In this document: one piece after another, positions 33,388 through 40,911 of the stretch
How positions within the stretch are numbered: the stretch's first letter is position 1
Layout: each line of letters opens with the position of its first letter
NCBI GenBank assembly: GCA_044238845.1
Contig: JBIICN010000003.1
Span: 1 to 64,000 of the forward strand
Source of the DNA: UBA4416 sp044238845
GTDB taxonomy: Bacteria; Bacteroidota; Bacteroidia; B-17B0; Aurantibacillaceae
Direction of reading: 5' to 3'
Length of the DNA: 64,000 nucleotides
Translations under genes and position numbers: made by a program
Notes under the pieces: generated by a model
What the model saw: the letters and a program-made list of their open reading frames with translations, nothing else
Told to the model about the DNA's origin: nothing
Databases searched by the model: none

Positions 33388-34098
33388 TTAAACGTAAATA
33401 CCAAATACGGTGGGTTTTTTAGAGAAATCTGGTGTACTACCTTTTTTCCAAACAGAAATAGGTTTTACTTGAATGCTCTCATCATTTAAAGTAATATGAG
33501 TTGCCACTAATAATAGAGTGTTTGGTTGCAATATTTTTAATAAATCGTCAAACACATTTCCGTTTCGATAAGGGGTTTCTATAAAAAATTGGGCTTGTTT
33601 ATATTTTACACACATATTCTCTAATTCCTTAATACGCTTAGCTCTTTCTAATTTATCAATTGGTAAATATCCATTAAAAGCAAAATTTTGCCCGTTAAAC
33701 CCACTAGCCATAATAGATAGTACAATTGAACTTGGACCAACAAGAGGAACTACTTTAATTCCCTTTTTATGGGCTAGTTTAATAACTTCGGCGCCAGGAT
33801 CAGCAATCCCAGGACAACCTGCATCACTCATTAACCCCATATTATTTCCTTGCAATAATGGCTCTAAAAACGTGGTTAATTCTTCTATTTTTACATGTTG
33901 ATTGATTAACGAAAGTTGCGCTCTACTTATTTCGGGGTAAGCACATAGTTTTAAAAATGCGCGGGCTTCTTTTGCATTCTCTGCAATAAAATAAGTCAAT
34001 GTTTTTACTAAATCAATATTTTTTTTCGGAAGCACATCTTCCAAATTACATTCCCCTAAACCCACTGGTAATAAATATAACGTTCCGTATTCTGACAT
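33388..34098 (-). CDS. rsmI: RsmI-type SAM-dependent methyltransferase
   Basis: A 236-residue member of the tetrapyrrole-methylase superfamily, as used for 2'-O-methylation of C1402 in 16S rRNA. GTLYLLPVGLG at the N-terminus, MGLMSDAGCPGIADPGAEV (about 87) and VVPLVGPSSIVLSIMASG (about 117) are characteristic. The protein is shorter than classical RsmI, as in other Bacteroidota where this short form is common, so a different RNA target is possible. Lies 4 nt downstream of recQ. Confidence 0.8.
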   Translation of the reverse strand: MSEYGTLYLLPVGLGECNLEDVLPKKNIDLVKTLTYFIAENAKEARAFLKLCAYPEISRAQLSLINQHVKIEELTTFLEPLLQGNNMGLMSDAGCPGIADPGAEVIKLAHKKGIKVVPLVGPSSIVLSIMASGFNGQNFAFNGYLPIDKLERAKRIKELENMCVKYKQAQFFIETPYRNGNVFDDLLKILQPNTLLLVATHITLNDESIQVKPISVWKKGSTPDFSKKPTVFGIYV

Positions 34099-34102
34099 AG
34101 TA

Positions 34103-36010
34103 CTATTTTAAATGAATATTTTTTTGTGAGTCAATAATTAAAACCTCCTCATCAATGAGCTTATTTATTAAATCATTTAATCGTTTGCTATTGATTGATT
34201 GAAATTTCTTAATTAAATCGGATAATGTTAAAGGATGATGTATAATTTCAATTTTTATATTTTCAATCAAACCTTCATCTGTTTCAAGATTACGTTTATA
34301 CTTTTCAATACACACATCACAATAATGGCAATCTTTAAAATCTGTTTCATTAAAATAAGATAATAGTAATCTACTTCTACAGATTTTTTTTTCTGTGACA
34401 TAATTAACAACACTATTAATTCGAGTTAAAGCTTTTTCTTTTAAAACTGGATAATTAATTAATCTTATTCCTTCAAATTTTAAATTAATTCGATTTTGTA
34501 AAAAAATTAGTTTTGGTAAGGTTGTTTGAGGAATAAAAGAAATTACACCTTGCGTATTTAAATTCTCTAGTTGAATCATCAGTTCGTGCTCCGATATTTT
34601 TGACCGATAAGCCACTTCCTTTTCTTTAATTTGAACGTACTGTTCATAAAGACCGCCGTAACTTCGAAGTAACACTTTAATTAATGGCTCGTATTTAGGG
34701 TGCTTAATTTGATAATTATATAAATCATCTTTTCCCATTACCATCATTATTTTAGAAGGTTCATATCCACCATCTAAAAAAGAAAAATAACCTTCTTTTT
34801 CTAAACACTTAATAGAATTGTAAAGAGTTACTGGTCTTAAATTATAATTACGGGTTACTTCATTAATATCAAAATTTACTGATAACCCTTCGCCACTTTC
34901 TACAGGAATTTGATAAAAATTATAGATAGCTTGATAGGATTGCTTAATTTCATCAATGCTAGGCGTCTTTTGTTCGTACTGTTCTTTTAGTGACGCAATG
35001 TCAAAATTATTACACAATAAAATAGCATAAGCAGGTTTTTCATCTCTGCCTGCTCTACCAGCTTCTTGAAAATAGGCTTCCAAACTTTCTGGTAAATCTA
35101 AGTGCACCACAAATCTTACATCTGGCTTATCTATTCCCATTCCAAAGGCATTTGTAGCAACAATGACTTGTGATTTATTTTCTATCCAATTTTGTTGAAT
35201 TGTAGCTCTATCATTAGCATTAATTCCTGCATGGTAACAAGAAGATGGGATTTTATTTTGTAGAAGCCATTTGGCTATTTCCTCAGTCTTTTTTCTGTTA
35301 CGAACGTATACAATACCAGATCCTCCAATATTACTAATAACCTTTAATAATCGTTCGTATTTGTTCTCTTCTAGCTGAACAACATATCTTATGTTTTTAC
35401 GCTCAAACGATTGGCGAAATACATTTTGATTTTTAAACTCAAGCTTCAATTGAATATCTTCGACAACTTCTTTAGTAGCACTTGCCGTTACAGCAATAAT
35501 ATTAACGGAAGGAAAATACTCTCTTAACTCCGCAATTTTTAAATAACTAGGTCTAAAATCATATCCCCATTGCGAAATACAGTGCGCTTCATCAATCGCA
35601 ATTAATCCAATTGGCAAATAGGATAATCGTTGACGAAATGTTTCGTTTTCAATTCTTTCGGGCGATACATATAAAAATTGTACATGGCCATAAGCAGCAT
35701 TATTTAAAGCAATATCAATTTCCTTTAAATTCATTGAAGAAGTAATTGCAACTGCGCTAATACCTTTGTTTTTTAAATTTTGAACCTGATCATTCATTAA
35801 CGCAATTAAAGGCGAAACTACCAAACACGTACCGCCAATAACTAAACCAGGTATTTGAAAACAGATTGATTTCCCTCCACCTGTAGGTAATAAGGCTAAA
35901 GTATCTTTATTATCTAAAACTGACTCAATAATATCTTGCTGCAAAGGGCGAAAAGAATCATAACCCCAATGCTTTTTTAAATAAAAAAAAATATCCTGCT
36001 TTTGTGTCAA
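34103..36010 (-). CDS. recQ: RecQ family ATP-dependent DNA helicase
   Basis: A 635-residue 3'-5' helicase. Motif I LLPTGGGKSICFQ (about 40), motif II DEAHCISQWGYDFRPSY, motif VI QEAGRAGRDEK, then the zinc-binding cluster CRSRLLLSYF with CHYCDVC (about 540-565) and a winged-helix region. No HRDC domain is visible at the C-terminus, so it is a short RecQ. Bacteroidota commonly carry more than one RecQ, and this may be the accessory copy. It probably forms an operon with rsmI. Confidence 0.93.
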   Translation of the reverse strand: MTQKQDIFFYLKKHWGYDSFRPLQQDIIESVLDNKDTLALLPTGGGKSICFQIPGLVIGGTCLVVSPLIALMNDQVQNLKNKGISAVAITSSMNLKEIDIALNNAAYGHVQFLYVSPERIENETFRQRLSYLPIGLIAIDEAHCISQWGYDFRPSYLKIAELREYFPSVNIIAVTASATKEVVEDIQLKLEFKNQNVFRQSFERKNIRYVVQLEENKYERLLKVISNIGGSGIVYVRNRKKTEEIAKWLLQNKIPSSCYHAGINANDRATIQQNWIENKSQVIVATNAFGMGIDKPDVRFVVHLDLPESLEAYFQEAGRAGRDEKPAYAILLCNNFDIASLKEQYEQKTPSIDEIKQSYQAIYNFYQIPVESGEGLSVNFDINEVTRNYNLRPVTLYNSIKCLEKEGYFSFLDGGYEPSKIMMVMGKDDLYNYQIKHPKYEPLIKVLLRSYGGLYEQYVQIKEKEVAYRSKISEHELMIQLENLNTQGVISFIPQTTLPKLIFLQNRINLKFEGIRLINYPVLKEKALTRINSVVNYVTEKKICRSRLLLSYFNETDFKDCHYCDVCIEKYKRNLETDEGLIENIKIEIIHHPLTLSDLIKKFQSINSKRLNDLINKLIDEEVLIIDSQKNIHLK

Positions 36011-36133
36011 TTTCGTATAATAGATTTTGTAAAATGCTAATTTATCATATTCTTGGGCAAAAAACTAAACAAGCTTTGTTATTTAGTGTTATACATACTA
36101 TATTAGACTATAAATATTATTCATAAAACAATA

Positions 36134-36559
36134 ATGGAGTTTATAAACCCAATTGATAAAGATAAAGTTGCCGAAAATCCTGGCTTATTGCCTTACCCAC
36201 ATCACGTTGGCGGTATTGTAATTAAACCAGAGGATAACGGGAAAATAAAATCTCGTGCATTAACTGCAATGAGGGAACAAACTACAATTCAGATGAATCA
36301 AATTCAAAAACAAGTTGAACTATTAGCTCAACAAGCCAATGAATTGAAAGAACGAATTGAGATGTCGGAAAAAATATATTTGGCTGATTTATCTTTTGAG
36401 CCATTAATTGGGCATACTTACCATTTATATATTAAAGAAGAAAAATATAAACTATTACTAATTGGCCCTGAAGATTGGGGCAAAATGCCTAAAACTTTGC
36501 AATATATAGGGACAGTAAAAATGTTAGGTGATCATACGTGGGACATATTATCAAAATAA
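36134..36559 (+). CDS. DUF2452 family protein
   Basis: A 141-residue cytoplasmic protein with NPGLLPYPHHVGGIVIKPED near the N-terminus, a central coiled coil (about 45-80, QMNQIQKQVELLAQQANELK), and a C-terminal SFEPLIGHTYHLYIKEE. These match DUF2452 as I recall it. Function unknown. Next gene starts 49 nt downstream. Confidence 0.75.
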   Translation: MEFINPIDKDKVAENPGLLPYPHHVGGIVIKPEDNGKIKSRALTAMREQTTIQMNQIQKQVELLAQQANELKERIEMSEKIYLADLSFEPLIGHTYHLYIKEEKYKLLLIGPEDWGKMPKTLQYIGTVKMLGDHTWDILSK

Positions 36560-36608
36560 TATTAAACAAAACCTTTTAAGCCTTGTTTACGTATATAACA
36601 AAAAGATT

Positions 36609-37268
36609 ATGAAATCATTACTACTGATATTTATACCAATTTTGTTTTTAAGCTCATGTATGTTATTTCAGCCATCAGCTAAAAAACTTAATAAAAGAGC
36701 TTTAACGGCAAATAAACAATACGACGCTATTATTGTACCAGGTGTACCATTTTTAGAGCCAAAGTGGGATAGAACTATGCAAATGCGAGTGATGTGGGCA
36801 ATTCACTTATACAAAAATGGCAGTACCAAAAAGATAATTATGAGTGGGAGTTCCGTTTACTCACCATATGTAGAAGGTCAGATTATGAAGCTTTATGCCA
36901 TTGAGTGTGGTGTGCCTGCCGAAGATATTATTGTAGAAGATAAAGCCCAACATAGCACTGAAAATGTTTGGTATGGTTATAAACTAGCAAAATCATTAGG
37001 TCATGAAAAAGTAGCATTGTGCACAGATCCTTTTCAAACTCGTATGACTTATCGTTTTGGAAAAAAAAGATTAAAAGATTTAAAATTTCTTCCTGTTTTA
37101 TTTGATACTTTAAAAACTTTGCCTCACAATGAACCCTTAATTAATTACCAGCCTCATAAAATTGAAAATTTTGTACCAATTACTGAAACACAAAGTTTTT
37201 GGTTTAGATTTAAAGGCACTATGGGCAAACATATTGATTTTACAGAGAAAGTAAGTAAAAGCAATTAA
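36609..37268 (+). CDS. YdcF/ElyC (DUF218) family lipoprotein
   Basis: From the ATG at 36609 the protein has 219 residues with a lipobox (LFLSSC, Cys 15). The DUF218 fold is indicated by YDAIIVPGVPFLEP, KKIIMSGSSVYSPYVEG and EDKAQHSTENVWYGYKLAK. DUF218 proteins such as ElyC, SanA and YdcF act in envelope or cell-wall homeostasis. No partner is evident. After the gene, CCTGCC-AA-GGCGGG near 37300 is a short GC-rich inverted repeat of a kind often seen between Bacteroidota genes. Confidence 0.8.
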   Translation: MKSLLLIFIPILFLSSCMLFQPSAKKLNKRALTANKQYDAIIVPGVPFLEPKWDRTMQMRVMWAIHLYKNGSTKKIIMSGSSVYSPYVEGQIMKLYAIECGVPAEDIIVEDKAQHSTENVWYGYKLAKSLGHEKVALCTDPFQTRMTYRFGKKRLKDLKFLPVLFDTLKTLPHNEPLINYQPHKIENFVPITETQSFWFRFKGTMGKHIDFTEKVSKSN

Positions 37269-37453
37269 TGCGGAGAAAGCTGAAAAAAGATGTTCGGAAA
37301 CCTGCCAAGGCGGGACTATAAGTTTAAAATAAAGAAATTGGTGCATGAGCAATAATGCCAATTCATGTTTGTTAAATTTAAAATTTCCATACACATTTTA
37401 TAAAAAATTATAAAATATATGCAAGAATCCAAAAAATAATCGATTTTTGTAAC

Positions 37454-38470
37454 ATGAGATTATTAGGCATAGTATCGGTATTTTTATTATTGAACACAAG
37501 TTTTTTTTCTCAATCAGAAGATGGTTTGGTGAAATGGCTGAGTATTGAAGAAGCACAGAAATTGAATAAAATACAGCAGAAACCATTTTTAATTGATGTT
37601 TATACAGATTGGTGTGGTTGGTGTAAACATATGATGAAAACAACCTACTCCAACCCTAATATTGCTGGCTATATAAATCAATATTTTTATCCAGTAAAAT
37701 TTAATGCCGAAACCAAAGACACGATTGAATATAATGGTAAAGTTTACAAACCCACATCTCCAAATCCAAAAACACCTCACGAATTAGCCATTAAATTTTT
37801 AGGCACTAGTTTAAGTTATCCATCCACTATTTTTGTATCAAATAATTTTGAATATACTTTATTATCGCAAGGATTTTTAGAGGAAAAAAAACTAGAGCCT
37901 TTACTCATTTATACAGTAGAAAATATTTTTAAAAGCACACCATATGACGATTTTTCTGCTCAATTTAACAATACTTTTTACGACACTGTTTTTATAAAGA
38001 AACACATCAAAACATATACTTTAAAAGAAATAGAAAAAATACAAAAGTCAAATAAAGCATCAACTAAAAAAATATTAGTAAATATCACTGCAGGTTTTTG
38101 CAATTCATGTAAAGTACAAAATGCTACAACTTTAAAAGATACCAGTATCGCAAATTATATAAATAAGCATTTTTATTTAATAAATTTTGACGCCGAAAGT
38201 AATGATACCATAATGTTTAAAGGAGAAAAATGCTTCAAGACCATGCAAAGTGGCTATCCACTTCATACTTTTGCATTAAGAGCTACCAATAATAGATTGC
38301 AATTTCCAACAATAGCTGTTTTAGATAATAAACAAAATACATTGGATGCTTTAAATGTTTTTTTAACCCCAAAAGCCTTATTGCCCATTTTAAAATACTA
38401 CGCCGAAGACAAATATAAAACAACTAGTTGGCCTGATTATATTAAAGCCTATAATGAACAAAAAAAATAG
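37454..38470 (+). CDS. Exported protein with two thioredoxin-like domains
   Basis: A 338-residue protein with a signal peptide (1-20, FFSQ). The first thioredoxin-like domain has FLIDVYTDWCGWCKHMMK (CxxC, about 50-60), and the second has VNITAGFCNSCKVQN (CxxC, about 218). Each domain carries the same insertion pattern (NAETKDTIEYNG / DAESNDTIMFKG), showing an internal duplication. Likely periplasmic disulfide or cytochrome-c-maturation chemistry. Its stop lies within a terminator shared with the convergent regulator gene. Confidence 0.82.
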   Translation: MRLLGIVSVFLLLNTSFFSQSEDGLVKWLSIEEAQKLNKIQQKPFLIDVYTDWCGWCKHMMKTTYSNPNIAGYINQYFYPVKFNAETKDTIEYNGKVYKPTSPNPKTPHELAIKFLGTSLSYPSTIFVSNNFEYTLLSQGFLEEKKLEPLLIYTVENIFKSTPYDDFSAQFNNTFYDTVFIKKHIKTYTLKEIEKIQKSNKASTKKILVNITAGFCNSCKVQNATTLKDTSIANYINKHFYLINFDAESNDTIMFKGEKCFKTMQSGYPLHTFALRATNNRLQFPTIAVLDNKQNTLDALNVFLTPKALLPILKYYAEDKYKTTSWPDYIKAYNEQKK

Positions 38471-38495
38471 CGATAATTTCTTACCGCTATTTTTT
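38463..38495. terminator. Bidirectional terminator overlapping both stop codons
   Basis: AAAAATAGCG and CGCTATTTTT form a stem with a 12-nt loop. The plus-strand gene's TAG is within the left arm, and the minus-strand regulator's stop overlaps the right end. Confidence 0.8.
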
Positions 38496-39183
38496 AAAAT
38501 TCAAACTTATATCCAATGCCTTTTATGGTTTTAATATATTCATCTCCTAATTTTTCTCGAAGTTTTCTAATATGAACATCAATGGTTCTATCGCCAACAA
38601 CAACCTCATCTCCCCAAACTTGTTCTAAAATAAACTCACGAGTAAAAACTTTACCTGGCTTACTAGCTAATAAAGACAATAATTTAAATTCCTTTTTAGG
38701 AAAAGCAATTTCAACATCATTTTTATACACACAGTACTTTTCTTTATCAATTTTAATGCCTCCTAAATCTACCTGAGTAGATTTTTGTTGTTCGGGAGCA
38801 TATCTTCTTAATAATGCTTTAATTCTACTGATAAAAACTCTAGGTTTGATCGGTTTAGTAATATAATCATCTGCGCCAACTTCAAAACCTGCAATTTGAG
38901 AATAATCTTCGTTGCGAGCACTTAAAAATGCAATCATTACATCTTTCAAATTTGCAATATCTCTGATTTCACGACAAGTATCAATACCATCCATTTCAGG
39001 CATCATGACATCTAGTACAATTAAATGAGGGATTTCTTTTTTAGCTATATTGATAGCATCTCTGCCATTTAAGGATGTAAAAACTTGAAAGCCTTCCTTT
39101 TTTAGGTTATAGCCTAAAAAATCCAAGATGTCTTGTTCATCATCAACAAGCAAAATTTTATATAAATTATTTTCTGTACTCAT
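38494..39183 (-). CDS. PhoB-like OmpR-family response regulator
   Basis: A 229-residue transcription factor with a complete receiver: the acidic pair in LLVDDEQD (about 13), phosphoacceptor Asp in LIVLDVMMPEMDG (about 56) and Lys in DDYITKPIKP (about 107). A winged-helix domain follows (KEFKLLSLLAS, RTIDVHIRKLREKLG). Placed at the edge of a set of phosphate-scavenging genes and preceded by the same 11-bp box pattern as those genes, it is the best candidate for PhoB. No histidine kinase is in the window. PhoB identity is inferred from context, since OmpR-family receivers look alike. Confidence 0.8.
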   Translation of the reverse strand: MSTENNLYKILLVDDEQDILDFLGYNLKKEGFQVFTSLNGRDAINIAKKEIPHLIVLDVMMPEMDGIDTCREIRDIANLKDVMIAFLSARNEDYSQIAGFEVGADDYITKPIKPRVFISRIKALLRRYAPEQQKSTQVDLGGIKIDKEKYCVYKNDVEIAFPKKEFKLLSLLASKPGKVFTREFILEQVWGDEVVVGDRTIDVHIRKLREKLGDEYIKTIKGIGYKFEF

Positions 39184-39198
39184 ATCGTTCTATTGGCA

Positions 39199-39244
39199 CA
39201 AAGTTAATCTTAATCATTGAGGTCAAAGTTAAATAAATATTAAG
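39199..39244 (-). promoter_or_regulatory. Putative Pho box and promoter of the PhoB-like gene
   Basis: On the minus strand TAA triplets begin at 39242 and 39231 (11 bp apart) and TCA at 39220. The -7 element is TAACTTTG (39199-39206, perfect TAnnTTTG), with its TTTG 18 bp beyond the TCA. A TTTG at 39224-39227 also gives an ordinary -33 placement, so this promoter could fire without the box. It is consistent with autoregulation. Confidence 0.5.
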
Positions 39245-39392
39245 AAATCACACTATTTTTGGTTATTCACATAATACAAGGACATTATCGAAGCACTTTT
39301 TCATTAAATAGCTAGTTTATATAAAAAAAAGAAGTTGCAATATTTAATAATAAATTTACAATTACTTTACTAGTTTAGTGAAAATAATTTAC

Positions 39393-39797
39393 ATGGCTAC
39401 TACTATTAAACAATTAATTGATAAAAATAAAAACGCCTTTGATAATTCCTATTTTATCGAATCTATTAATCTTTCTTACATTTTAATCAATAAGGCTTTA
39501 AAACAAATTGTAAAAGAAGATTTAAAACAAGAGGTAATAGATAATAAAATTAAGACACAAAATTTGATTAGTCATATCAAAAAAGAATTTTTATTAAACC
39601 CATCTCTCAAAAGCAAATTATCTAAAAAAGTATTAAAAGACATTGAACTGTTTATTGATTTATACAAGTCAATTTTTAGAGAATTAAAATTTCAATACCC
39701 TGAGAAAAAAATTCACGAAACTTCTCAATTAGGTATTAATTGTATTGTGATTTTAAATACCAGTTTAGTAAAGATAAAAAACAATAAGGTTGATTAG
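39393..39797 (+). CDS. Uncharacterised small helical protein
   Basis: A 134-residue protein from the ATG at 39393 (a GTG at 39378 would add five residues). It is predicted to be almost all helical and lysine-rich, with no signal peptide or membrane segment. The helical layout (FDNSYFIESINLSYILINKA, DIELFIDLYKSIFRELKF) is reminiscent of HEPN-type bundles, but the HEPN catalytic Arg-x4-His is absent. It lies between the PhoB-like regulator and the SpoIIE phosphatase, on the strand of the phosphatase. Function unknown. Confidence 0.55.
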   Translation: MATTIKQLIDKNKNAFDNSYFIESINLSYILINKALKQIVKEDLKQEVIDNKIKTQNLISHIKKEFLLNPSLKSKLSKKVLKDIELFIDLYKSIFRELKFQYPEKKIHETSQLGINCIVILNTSLVKIKNNKVD

Positions 39798-39925
39798 CCT
39801 CCGTATTATGATATTGTTTTATTCGACAAAGCATTTATTTGCAACTTCAAATCTTCTTTATATTTAGATTTATAGACATATTTAAAGTAATAAGCCCGAT
39901 CTTCATCTCTTGTTGCTACAACAAT

Positions 39926-39982
39926 AATAATGTTAAGCTAATATTAGTTTAGTATGAAAGTAATGCATTGTAGGTAGTTTTG
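39926..39982 (+). promoter_or_regulatory. Putative Pho box and promoter of the SpoIIE-type phosphatase gene
   Basis: TAA begins at 39928, 39939 and 39961, with TAG at 39950, so four 11-bp steps in register. The -7 element TAGTTTTG (39975-39982) is a perfect TAnnTTTG, and its TTTG begins exactly 18 bp after the last TAA. No -33 TTTG is present. This is the cleanest example of the pattern beside the array at 43945. Confidence 0.6.
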
Positions 39983-39995
39983 CAATCTAATTACA

Positions 39996-40023
39996 ATGCT
40001 ACAAAATAAATGCTACAAAATAC
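39996..40023 (+). repeat. 14-bp tandem duplication of a start-codon region
   Basis: ATGCTACAAAATAA (39996-40009) is followed directly by ATGCTACAAAATAC (40010-40023). The second copy supplies the phosphatase start. The first ATG is out of frame and opens a 17-codon frame that ends inside the gene. Confidence 0.8.
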
Positions 40024-40786
40024 TACTATCGATCATGAAAATAGTTTAATATATGCGCAAACTATTCAAAATGGTTTACTTCCAAAAACGAGGCATTTTA
40101 ATAAATTTTTCAAAGATCATTTTGTTTTTTACAAACCCCAAGATAAAATTGGGGGTGATTTTTATTGGTTAACCTCAAAAGGGGATACCCTGTATTTTGC
40201 TTTAGCAGATTGCACAGGTCATGGAGTTTCTGGCGCCATGTTATCAGTTTTGGGTATAAGTTTACTTAACTATGTGATTCAAAAAAACTTTAGTAATGTA
40301 GGTGATTTCTTAACTGAACTTGATAAAAAATGGATTGAGACCTTTAATAACGAATTGCATGACTCACAATTTAATAATGATTGGTTAGAAATAACTATTA
40401 TATCATTTAACACCAAAACAAGAGAATTTCAATACGCTTGTGGCGGTGGCGAATTTGCTATTCATCAAAATAACACAATAGATACCTATAGAGGAAATAG
40501 CTTTCCGATTGGAGGTTGGCAAATAGAAAATAATAGAACCTTTGATACCTACCATTTAACATTAGCAGAAAATGCCAAACTATATTTCTTTTCGGATGGC
40601 ATCAAACATCAATTTGACTCTGAAAACAATAAAAAATTTAGTAAAAAACGGTTATTAAATGTATTACATCATTGCAATACATTATCTATGGAAAATCAAA
40701 ATGAACTATTGCAACTTTCTTTTAATTCATGGAAAGGAAAATCTCATCAAACTGATGATGTTTCTTTAATTGGTATAGAATTTTAA
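40010..40786 (+). CDS. Stand-alone SpoIIE-type PP2C serine phosphatase
   Basis: A 258-residue cytoplasmic protein consisting of one PP2C/SpoIIE domain. Metal-binding Asp residues are in DKIGGDFYWL (about 45) and LADCTGHGVSGAML (about 68), then YACGGGEFAIH (about 145), FFSDGIKHQFD and HQTDDVSLIGIEF at the end. It lacks the PAS, GAF or receiver domain such phosphatases usually carry. SpoIIE phosphatases act on anti-anti-sigma or other phosphoserine proteins. No such partner is adjacent. The promoter carries the Pho-type boxes, tying it to phosphate starvation. Confidence 0.88.
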   Translation: MLQNTTIDHENSLIYAQTIQNGLLPKTRHFNKFFKDHFVFYKPQDKIGGDFYWLTSKGDTLYFALADCTGHGVSGAMLSVLGISLLNYVIQKNFSNVGDFLTELDKKWIETFNNELHDSQFNNDWLEITIISFNTKTREFQYACGGGEFAIHQNNTIDTYRGNSFPIGGWQIENNRTFDTYHLTLAENAKLYFFSDGIKHQFDSENNKKFSKKRLLNVLHHCNTLSMENQNELLQLSFNSWKGKSHQTDDVSLIGIEF

Positions 40787-40844
40787 ATCACGCTTATGTT
40801 AATTAATTGTTATCGAATTTAAAAAAACAACGATTTGATTTAAT

Positions 40845-40895
40845 ATTAAGGTAATATACAATTGATATTAACCTTAAGTGAGAGTCGTTTTTTTG
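40845..40895 (+). promoter_or_regulatory. Putative Pho box and promoter of the TonB receptor gene
   Basis: ATTAAGG (40845) and ATTAACC (40867) are 22 bp apart. A TAA at 40852 lies exactly 40 bp (22+18) upstream of the TTTG at 40892-40895, with a TAA one base out of register at 40875. The same stretch is an imperfect palindrome (TTAAGGT...ACCTTAA). Register is less clean than in the other promoters of the island. Confidence 0.4.
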
Positions 40896-40911
40896 CGGCG
40901 TAAATTACACT

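Noticed and set aside
37290..37330. Possible tRNA or structured RNA after the YdcF gene
   Set aside because: Only a short GC-rich inverted repeat (CCTGCC-AA-GGCGGG) is present; no cloverleaf could be drawn.
39393..39797. HEPN-type RNase or antitoxin-like protein
   Set aside because: Helical layout is similar, but the catalytic Arg-x4-His is missing and there is no nucleotidyltransferase partner.
40845..40880. Inverted repeat TTAAGGT...ACCTTAA as a separate operator
   Set aside because: The same bases are better explained as 11-bp-spaced boxes shared with the other promoters, although the palindrome may still matter.
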